From the NCBI GenBank assembly GCA_033439295.1, contig JAVTLE010000013.1, positions 1,860,001 through 1,924,000 of the forward strand: a stretch of DNA of 64,000 nucleotides, read 5' to 3'. The stretch is from Deuterostichococcus epilithicus. Its lineage: Eukaryota > Chlorophyta > Trebouxiophyceae > Prasiolales > Stichococcaceae. Within the stretch, counting starts at the first letter, position 1, and each line of letters starts with the position of its first letter. This document shows positions 52,461 to 64,000 of this stretch, one piece after another. Position numbers and translations under genes: made by a program. A model generated the notes under the pieces. That model searched no databases, had not been told where the DNA came from, and saw only the letters and a program-made list of their open reading frames with translations.

Positions 52461-55400
52461 ATGGGCCGCCGTGTGCTTACACGCACGCTGGGGCGGTCCC
52501 TCGCGCTGCTGAACAACGGTGCTGCTGGCCAAACAAGTCGGGGCCTCAACACCGGCCTGCTGGCCTCGCGAGGCGCCAGCATCCGCAGCGCTGTGGACAA
52601 AGCCACGCCGGCGCACCGCGATGCCCTCAGCGCGCCCCGGACCCTGGTCAGCGCGCTGCCAGCGGAGAAGGAGGTCTCCGACGATGAGTCTCACACCGTG
52701 CGCGGCCTGCCCAGCGACTCGCCGTCCGGCTCGAGGCCAGAGGTGGTCACGGACCACTTCGGCGCCATCAGCATGATTTGTGACGACAATGAGGAGGAGG
52801 TGAGCAAACGTTCGTGCATGTTTGCATCCGTGGCCTGGGGTCAGATTTTACTCGTACAACTGCTGTGCCGGATCGATTGGGGCGCGCATGCTTGGTTCAG
52901 TGTTCATCGGCAACGTCGTGGCTGCGCTGACGACGCCTCCGCCTCGGGATGCACATGGTGCGCTGCACCTGCGGCCAGCGCACCTTACTGCCCAAGGAGG
53001 TTGACACACCACCGCCTCTCCATATGCACAGCGGACCGCGAAGTGGGAGAACAAGGATGGTCGGCGCATCGAGGACGGCCGCTACGCCGCCTTCTCCGAG
53101 GCCATCTCTGGCTTTATCCCCAAGGACCGCCAGTTCACGGACCCCGTCCGCACCTTCGCCTACGGCACCGACGCCAGCTTCTACCGCCTCAACCCCAAGA
53201 TGGTGGTGAAGATCCACTCCGAGGAGGAGGTGGCCCGCATCCTGCCCATCGCGGCGCGCATGCAGGTGCCTGTCACCTTCCGCGCGGCGGGCACCAGCCT
53301 CTCCGGCCAGGCCATCACCGACTCTGTGCTGCTGAAGCTCAGCCACACCGGCAAGAACTTCCGCAACTACACCATCCACGTGAGTCCATCTTGGGTCTTC
53401 CTTCTGGGCCTCTGGTTTCCGAAGTCTTCATGAAAGCGCCACAGTGGCCTTTCATCATGTGACAAAGCCATGGTGCTCTCCTTTGCTTTCGCTTGGCCAG
53501 TATGTGGAATGCTATAAACTTTCCTTCTCCAACCAGTTTGGTGCACGACATTCATCTTCACTGACGGTTGTGGCCATTGCAACTCTTGATCAACCTTTCT
53601 GACGCAACAACAACCTTCATGAATACGACAGGGCGATGGCAGCCAGATCACGGTGGAGCCGGGGCTGATTGGCGGCGAAGTCAACCGCATTCTGGCGGCA
53701 CACAAGACGGCGCACAAACACCCGGTCCAGTACAAGATTGGGCCTGACCCGTCGTCAATCGACTCCTGCATGGTGCTGCTTCAGATCCTCGCTCCCTGTG
53801 TCTTGTGTTTACGTGCTGTGTGTTCATCCTACGCAGCTGTGGTCGCCCGCTGAACCTCGTAAGTGTGTCCAACCTGCAGCGCTGGCTTGCACAGCGCAAG
53901 CCAGTGCAGGATCTAATCACTCAGCGCTTTGCTCATTTCACTTGCTGCACTGCACGTGTGAATTGCTTCTGACCAGCCAACCTGCAAACACTTCCTCCTC
54001 CGCAGGTTGGTGGCATGGTATCCAACAACTCCTCTGGTATGTGCTGCGGCGTGAGCCAGAACACATACCACACGCTGCGCGACATGCGCGTCGTGTTTGC
54101 GGACGGCACCCTGCTGGACACAGCGGACCCCGACTCCCGCGCCGCATTCCTCGAGGTGGGTTTGGCTGGTCCATCGTAAAGCACGCTATCTGGCTGCTGT
54201 GGTATAATCTTTAAAATTTGCTATCTGGTTTGATACCATTGCAAAGCTTGCTATTCGGCTGCTTTGGTGCCATAGTGTACCAGCAGCTCGTGTGGCATCA
54301 TGTCTCATGTCCGGCCGATGCCGGGGGATCTCCGTCCTGCCTCCCCATACCATCAGCTTGACTCCCTTCCTGGGCCTTGCTGCAGCTGCTGAAGACATCG
54401 CATCCCCTCTTGCACTGGACCTATCTTGATAGCTTGTCTCGCTGCCTCCCTATGCTGCAGTCGCACAAGGAGCCGTGCCTCCAGGCGCTCACTGCGCCGG
54501 TTGAATTGCCTTCTACTGAACATCTCTTGACGCTTGTCCCTGCTGCCATGCATTGCAGTCGCACAGGGAGCTTTGCCAGGGCGTCCAGGCGCTTGCTGCA
54601 CCAGTCGACTCTGTCCTGACTCACAACTTTTTCTTTGGTACACGCAGTCACACAAGGAGCTGTGCGAGGGCGTCGTGGCGTTGGCGGCGGAGGTGCAGGG
54701 CGACCTACTGCTGACCAACCTCATCCGTCGCAAGTTCGCCATCAAGTGCACCACCGGCTACTCGCTCAACGCGCTGGTTGACTTCCCGCTGTCCGACCCC
54801 ATCGAGATCATCAAGCGCCTCATGATCGGCAGCGAGGGCACGCTCGGCTTCGTGTCGCGGGCGACCTACAACACCGTGCCCGAGTGGCCCAACAAGGTGA
54901 CACCCTCGATCTCAGTGTGCTCCAACGACAGTGTGGCACTGCTGATGTGGAAGATTAGAGGAGGTTCTGCACTGCGAGGGAGGCTGGACCCCACACACGG
55001 GCCAAACAGTCCTGTCCCTTGCGCATTGCTCTGCGGTGCACCCACGCTGGCGGCCACGGCTGCTTGTGCCCATCAGCACTGGCGACGTCAGGCTGCCAGT
55101 GTCTCTCTGTTGTTGCTGACCCTTGTGTTTGTGCTGGCCTGCAGTCCTCGGCGTTTGTGGTGTTCCCGGACCTGCACTCTGCGTGCGCTGCGGCGTCGGT
55201 GCTGCGCGACAAGACGGCAGTCGACGCCGTCGAGATGTTTGACCGCGCCTCGCTTAGGTGTGCTTTCACTGTGCCATGATGTCCCGTGCCATGATGTCCC
55301 GAAGGCCGCAGACGTGGGACCTGGTGCACCTGCAGCACGTCAGCATTTGGACTGCGACGATATCGGATATGATATATATATATATATATATATTCAGAGT

Positions 55401-58400
55401 ATGCCGGACAAGAGTATGCCGTACATATGCCAACAAGCTGCTGCGCTTGGAAACTGTCCGCCATGGCTTTGGGTAGGAGGACTTCTGGCAGAAGGACTCG
55501 ACCTGATGTGGCTGCTCTCCAATCTGTACCTTGTTTTCCCCATGAAACCCTACTCTCCATTGTGCCACAGGGAGTGTGAGATCGACGAGGACCTGGTGCG
55601 GTTGGTTCCTGACATGAAGGGCGCGGGTGAGGGTGCTTCCGCGCTACTCATCGAGTGCCGCGCCAACGGCCCCGATGCCCTCAAGGTGCCACCTCACTTT
55701 TTTTGTCACCGCTGCGTGCGTGACGCGCGACACGAACCTTTTTGACACGGAATATGCATTGCAGATGCTCTGGCGGAGTGCTATCTGGCCCCCGAGTGCA
55801 GATGTCCTGGCTGGGCACTGCGAGAGACTCTGCGCAGGCCTAGACACCGAGCCACACTTTACCTCGGAACACACCCTCTGCTGCTGCTGATGCACCACTT
55901 CGGAACCCGCTTCCCAGGAGCGCATCTACGAGGTGACGAGTGCGCTGCGGGAGAGCGGCCTCAAGTTTGGCGCGCACTCCGACCAGCTGCAGGACCTAGA
56001 CAACTACCCCTTCCGCAAGGACCCCGCCGAGTCCAAGGTGTTCTGGGACGTGCGCAAGGGCCTCATTCCCATCGTCGGCGGCGGCCGCGAGGCCGGTACG
56101 TGCTTTTGCACTATACCTGCGGCCTGCTGGGTGTTGACAGGCGTGCTGTTCAAGCATTGTGAGAAAATCATATTCAGTGATCTGCCAGCGTGCCCAGCCC
56201 ATCTACTAGAGCTGGCAACCTAGCCAGGCTGAGGCAGGCGCTGGTGTGCATTTCTGTGGGTATGCCGCAGGGTCTGTGAGCACTGCTGTCTGCATCATGT
56301 GTGCCGAGGCAATTGGATGTTGTGGCGTTATTCTGGCTTGCCGCGCTGTGTCACAGCCATCAGCTCGTCATTGGCCATCCCGCAGGCACCTCATTCCTGA
56401 TCGAGGACGTGGCCTGCCCGGTGGACAAGCTGGCGGCGATGACGCAGGACTTGGTGGACATGTTCAACAAGTTTGGCTACAAGGACGCCTCCTGCTTCGG
56501 CCACGCGCTGGAGGGCAACCTCCATCTGGTCTTCTCCCAGGTGTGTGCTCACCGCCCCGCTCCCTCCCCTGCACGTCGCCCGGGCTACTACATGGGATAT
56601 AAAGGCTACTAGGCAGCCACATGCTTTCGGCACAGGGCAGACACTCTGTCTTGGAGGGCTTGCACCGTAGCCTGTGGGTCCCCGCTGTGTGACGTCCAGC
56701 CAGGATGGATGCAAAGCACTTGCTGCACCCGTACGCACTGGCTGTGCGTGTGTCTCGCCAGCTTATGGTTTCCGCCCAGCGCTGCTGCAGGGCTTCCGCA
56801 CACCGGAGGAGGTGGAGCGCTTTGGCGCCATGATGGACGAGATGTGCTACATTGTCGCCACCAAGCACAGCGGCTCCCTCAAGGTGCGCACCTCTTGTGC
56901 TGCGCCTGGCGGCAGACGCCCACGAGGGGACCCGTCAGCAAAGCGTGCACGCACCGCTGCGTCGTGGCCGGTTCAGCCAGCCTGCACGGATGCACTTCTC
57001 GTCTCGTCCCCCCCTCCTCGGTTGTCTGCGGCCAGAACCTCAAGATGATGGTGCCACGTGATGTCAGGGTGAGCATGGCACGGGACGCAATGTGGCGCCG
57101 TATGTGGAGATGGAGTGGGGCGGCAAGGCATACGACCTCATGTGGCGCCTCAAGCAGCTGTTCGACCCCGCCGATGTGCTCAACCCGGGCGTCATCCTCA
57201 ACAAGGTGCATCCGAGTCCACTGCTGACTTCCAGTCCCAGGCTGTGGCTGTGACCGGGACCCGCTGTGGCTGTGGCCATGCCCAGCGGCACCTGTGCTTG
57301 CGACCTCTCAGCGCCTGATCGAAAGCAGATGCTCACCATAGCTCATCAGCAATCAGCGCCTGCCTCCTCTGAGCATCAACCATGCACATCATGTTTGCTG
57401 TGCCAGGGTTTCGTGCTCATCCCCTGCGTATCCCCTGGCTCATCCCCTGACCCAGCCTTTGGCACCGCTGCAGGACCCTAACCTGCACATCAAGCACCTG
57501 AAGCCGTCGCCGGTGGCCTCCGAGATCGTGGACCACTGCATCGAGTGCGGCTTCTGCGAGAGCAATTGCCCCAGCCGTGACATCACGCTCACGCCGCGCC
57601 AGCGCATCGCCTCCTACAAGGAGATGGCCCGCCTCAAGCAGCTGCCCGGCCCCACGCCCTCCGAGCAGCAGCGGTGTGCACCTGCCTTTCCTCAGCCCTT
57701 GACCAGCCTGCGTCTGCTGCGTGTTGCAACCGCTCTCCTGAAGTGGGTTTGCCCTGGACGAGAGGGCGAGAGGTCTGTGCGCTATCTGTGCGGCTGGGAG
57801 ATTGTCCACAGCTGCATTTGATACCCTGACGTTGACCCCAAGAACCCTCATCGTGCACACAGGCTGAAGGACTTCCAGCGCATCTACGACTACCAGGGCG
57901 ACGCCACGTGCGCCGCAGACGGCATGTGCCAGGAGAAGTGCCCCGTCAAGATCAACACCGGCGAGCTCATCAAGAGCATCCGGTCGGAGGAGCTCAAGGA
58001 GTGGAAGAAGGCCTCCGGTGGCGCCATGGTGCGACTTTTTCTCTGCGTCATCAGAACCAAAAGGGACTTTGCTATTGGTTCCCTCCACGCACTCGACGTG
58101 AGTCGCAGCGGAGACGGGCGTGTCTGCTTGTGGTGGAAGCTATCTTGATTTATGGGTGAATACGCAGCTTGTACATCGCCTGTGCCTCGCAGCCTGTCTA
58201 GCTGCACCAAAGGGCATCGGCTTGCCAGCTTGCGATCGGCCTACCAGGGGCAGACGTCTGTCGCTCGCTGAACGACACCCATCTCTGCCCGTCCTGCAGT
58301 CGCTGGCAAACCACTTTGGGGCGCTGAATGCGGCGGTACCGCCCTTCCTCAACGTGGTGGACTTTGCACACCGGCTGCTGGGCCCCTCGCCGCTGCAGTA

Positions 58401-60624
58401 CATCAGCAGCCGCCTCAACCGCGCCAGCAACCACCTCATCCCAGAGTGGAACCCCTACATGCCCAAGGTGCGCAGGAATGCAACTGCAGCCTGCTCGTGC
58501 TGCAGCTGCTGCTCCGAATGGCCGCCGCCCGGCCCATGCTCGGTGCTGGCAGCACCTTGCTCGTCTTGCCCAGACCTGCATCCTTTGTCGTGCCATGTTC
58601 CCTGCATGTGCAGGCTCTGCAGCGCCACAGGGCTTTGAGGTGGCGAACCGATTGGTAAAACCCTGATCTATCACATGCGTAGGGCGCCTCCAAGCTGGAC
58701 ATGAATCCGCCCAAGCCATCGGCGCCCGCCGAGGGCGTCCCCCGCCAGGTGTGTGACCCTCACCCCAGAGCCCACATACATGTGTTGCACACCTGCAAGC
58801 ACCACCTCAGCATCTGGCTGCTGTGACCGACGCTGCCCGCAGCGCTCCCGCCTGTAAGCGAGACTTGCCATGCACGGAAGGCGACCACGCCGGTGCAATG
58901 ACCACGGCGCCTACCGGCCGCAGGTGGTGTACATGCCAGCGTGTGTGACGCGCATGATGGGGCCGGCGCGCGGCGACGAGGAGACCGCCTCCGTGCACGA
59001 GAAGCTGCTCAGCCTTTTCGCCAAGGCCGGCTACGAGGTCATCTACCCGGAGGTGCGCCGCGTCGGGCGCCTTCTGTGCAGTTAGCAACAACCGCTCGCC
59101 GGCCGTCGCCACCAGTACAACGCCAGTAACGGCTGTCGGAGCGCCCAAGACTCTGCTGCCGAGTCAAATGCGAGCTCCGAAGTCGAAGCATGCCAGCCTG
59201 TCGCTTCACCATGCCGTGTTGTGTTCCGACTGCAGGGGCTGGGCAACCAGTGCTGCGGCATGCTGTTCAACTCCCGCGGCTTCAAGGAAGCCGCCGCCGT
59301 TAAGGCCGGCGAGCTGGAGGTGTGCTGCAGAACCCGTTCTGCTGAACAACTTCTAAGCAATCTGGCATTTCGAGAGCCTGCATACCCGCAGCAATGCACG
59401 CTTTTCTCGACTCGCAAGTGGCAACTGCTGCAGCATACCTCGGCGAGGGTTCCACATCAGAAGTGGCCCTCAAGCGCGTCGCAGCTGTGTCACCTTGCTG
59501 ATGGCTGTGGGTTGCTGCCACCGCAGGAGTCGCTGATCAAGGCCAGCCAGGGCGGCAAGCTGCCCATCGTGTGCGACACCAGCCCCTGCCTGTCCACGCT
59601 CAAGGGCGCGCTGACGAGCCCCGACCTCAAGTGAGCCCCTGCCTGCGCCGTCAAACCTCTACACGCGCATGAAACAGCCATGCTGTCGCAGCGCGCCCCC
59701 CCGGTCTCCCCACCTGCTGCAAGCGCCTGCAACGTCGACCACTATGTACTTGGGCATCATGTGCCTATGAGGTCCAGCAGTACCCGAAACATCCCCGAAG
59801 CCCAGCAACATCCGAACCTTCCCCGAGCCCCAACCAGCATCCGAAACATCCGAGCTCATATCCGCCCGCGAGGCACCAACCTACCTCTGCGCCCCCCGCA
59901 GGTTCTCGCTGTACGAGCCGGTGGAGTTCATCAAGCTGTTCCTGGCGGACAAGCTGGACTTCAAGAAGGTCAAGCAGCGCGTCGCCATCCACGTGCCCTG
60001 CTCCTCCAAGAAGATGGGCGTCTCCGACGCCTTCTCCCAGCTGGCCGCAATGTGCGCCGAGGAGGTGGTACCCTCCGGCGTGCCCTGCTGCGGTGCGTCC
60101 CCGCGGCCTCGCCGGTCCATCCTTTCCCTCCTCGCCCTCCCCCTTGCCGCTGGAGGACCATGTTCTTGACAGCGGGCTGATCTCGCAGCTGGCATGCGTC
60201 CCTAGAGTGCATGCTGTGCACCAGGTGCGGGCTTTTAGAGTAGTGTGTGGCAGTGCACAGACCCTTGAGTGCATGCTGTGCATCAGGTCCGGGCGTTCAG
60301 AGTCGTGTGTGGCGGTGCACAGTGTCGGTGGTGCAGTCGTAAAGTCGTTGGGTTCTCTGACTGGGTCACCCGCACGCAGGCATGGCGGGCGACCGGGGTA
60401 TGCGGTACCCGGAGCTGACGGGCGCGGCGCTGCAGCACCTGGAGACGTCTGGCTGCTCCGACGGCTACTCCACCAGCCGCACCTGCGAGATGAGCCTGTC
60501 TAACCACTCTGGCATCAACTTCCGCGGCCTGGTGTACCTGGTCGACCAGGCGACGACCGCCAAGCCCCGCGGCAGCGGCGACACTGCGGTGCCGGACGTG
60601 CCGGCCTCCACGGTCGACAACTGA
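52461..60624 (+). CDS. GYD1: Glycolate dehydrogenase (FAD-linked, Fe-S and CCG domains), mitochondrial type
   Basis: Oxidises glycolate (or D-lactate) to glyoxylate, passing electrons to the respiratory quinone pool in chlorophyte mitochondria. Twenty exons: 52461-52799, 53032-53379, 53632-53772, 54006-54155, 54648-54896, 55145-55257, 55571-55685, 55918-56095, 56386-56540, 56791-56883, 57068-57205, 57474-57673, 57863-58028, 58300-58467, 58683-58748, 58924-59052, 59236-59319, 59527-59630, 59902-60092 and 60380-60624. All phases match, giving 1123 aa. The presequence is MGRRVLTRTLGRSLALLNN. The FAD domain shows VPVTFRAAGTSLSGQAITD, VGGMVSNNSSGMCCG and GSEGTLGFVSRATYNT. The oxidase C-terminal domain ends GEHGTGRNVAPYVEMEWGGK and LFDPADVLNPGVILNK. 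The Fe-S domain has CIECGFCESNCPS and CAADGMCQEKCPVK. The cysteine-rich repeats give NQCCGMLFNSRGF and VPCCGMAGDRGMRYPELTG. The assignment is firm. Confidence 0.97.
54451..54702 (+). repeat. Tandem vestigial exon copies ahead of glycolate dehydrogenase exon 5
   Basis: Three segments, at about 54451-54505, 54551-54605 and 54641-54702, each contain a splice-acceptor-like GCAG followed by TCGCACAAGGAGC or close variants and then similar exon-like sequence. Only the third is continuous with the conserved reading frame (SHKELCEGVVALAAEVQGD). The other two break frame or lack a usable donor, so they are read as decayed partial exon duplications. Confidence 0.75.
55272..55301. repeat. Tandem 15-bp repeat, two copies
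   Basis: The unit TGCCATGATGTCCCG occurs twice in tandem within a glycolate dehydrogenase intron. A TA dinucleotide run of about 20 bp follows near 55373-55392. Confidence 0.85.
60206..60325. repeat. Tandem repeat, period 62 bp, two copies
   Basis: The copies start at 60206 and 60268, both with AGTGCATGCTGTGCA, and share most positions through GTGTGTGGC-GTGCACAG. They lie in the last intron of glycolate dehydrogenase. Confidence 0.85.
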
Positions 60625-61192
60625 CGCTGCTGCATCGTCGAACCGGTCGACCACCATCCTCGCTTGGGAACAGGCGGGGGCATCAAGGCTGCAGCGGTCG
60701 GGGGCTGCGCGTGGTTTTATTCCTTCTTGTTTGGCAGTCGGGAGAGAGGGTGAGAGCACGTTGGGATTAGAATTGACGTTTCTGCGATGGTAGCGACTGC
60801 TTCTGCGAATTGGTTGGGGGAGAAGACACGCGCTGCACCACCCCTCCAACAGAAACGGTGTTTGACGCAGTTCAGCTGACATGCCTGCAACCGTGCATGG
60901 AGTCTGCTGGGTCGTGCTGCCAAATTTTGCTGCATTGAATAACATTCGAAAAACATCTGCTCATCTTACTTCAAGCTAGTCAAGAAATATGTCGAAAACT
61001 TGAAAATATGAGCCAATAGCCATTACAGCATGGAGCATCCCTCAAAATTATTGCAGCGACATGCTTGGGCCAGATCAATCGTCCATGCTTTCGCTGTTGA
61101 CATGCCACATTTTGCAATCGTATGGTACAACAGCCACTTCCCCATCCCAGGAAATCACACAGCGACATGAAGCGGCCCTCCATCCTGCCCCC
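60625..61192. other. Convergent intergenic region
   Basis: A 568-bp stretch, AT-richer than its flanks, holds the 3' UTRs of glycolate dehydrogenase (+) and the alanine aminotransferase-like gene (-). Apart from one candidate polyadenylation signal nothing was recognised. Confidence 0.45.
61023..61027 (-). terminator. Candidate polyadenylation signal TGTAA (minus strand)
   Basis: It lies 166 bases downstream of the stop of the alanine aminotransferase-like gene on its own strand. The support is motif and position only. Confidence 0.4.

Positions 61193-64000
<2,808 letters not shown>

Overview
This is nuclear DNA from a eukaryote, almost certainly a green alga (Chlorophyta). Every gene is split into many short exons by GT-AG introns, whose acceptors typically end in TGCAG or GCAG, and coding DNA is GC-rich. 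The gene content fits: a mitochondrial-type glycolate dehydrogenase (the chlorophyte enzyme, not the peroxisomal glycolate oxidase of land plants), a secreted PA14 plus Ser-Pro-rich wall protein, and plastid-targeted and mitochondria-targeted proteins. I cannot separate Trebouxiophyceae from Chlorophyceae. No tRNA, rRNA, CRISPR array or recognisable transposon was seen.

Layout, part 1 (0-28 kb): PA14/proline-rich extracellular protein (+, 0.45-2.4 kb); Rad21/Rec8-type cohesin kleisin (+, 2.8-9.5 kb); class III alcohol dehydrogenase/GSNO reductase (-, 10.1-13.5 kb, ten exons solved, 384 aa); a type II membrane protein with a hevein-like domain and an algal glycosyltransferase-like domain (+, 14.1-18.5 kb); RraA-like aldolase (-, 18.8-20.0 kb); an SLC25A20/BOU-like mitochondrial carrier (+, 20.5-23.0 kb, ten exons solved, 305 aa); and a PNPOx-like plus FNR-like fusion flavoprotein (-, 23.6-27.6 kb).

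Part 2 (28-45 kb): class II histone deacetylase (-), RING-H2 protein (-), plastid-type DUF3783-like protein with an Ala/Pro-rich insert (+), an unrecognised protein (-), and an armadillo-like protein with a signal/anchor segment (+).

Part 3 (45-64 kb) is the most striking region. Four consecutive genes encode successive enzymes of photorespiration: hydroxypyruvate reductase (-, 45.3-48.2 kb), serine/alanine-glyoxylate aminotransferase (-, 49.4-52.2 kb), glycolate dehydrogenase (+, 52.5-60.6 kb, twenty exons solved, 1123 aa), and an alanine aminotransferase/glutamate-glyoxylate aminotransferase homologue (-, 61.2 kb to beyond the window end). Together they would convert glycolate to glyoxylate, glyoxylate to glycine with two amino donors, and the hydroxypyruvate by-product to glycerate. 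The three complete N-termini look like mitochondrial presequences, and hydroxypyruvate reductase lacks a peroxisomal C-terminal signal. The aminotransferase and glycolate dehydrogenase genes start only 260 bp apart, back to back. No other gene interrupts the block. A nuclear photorespiratory gene cluster of this kind is, as far as I know, not described, and the locus to the right of the window should be examined for further members.
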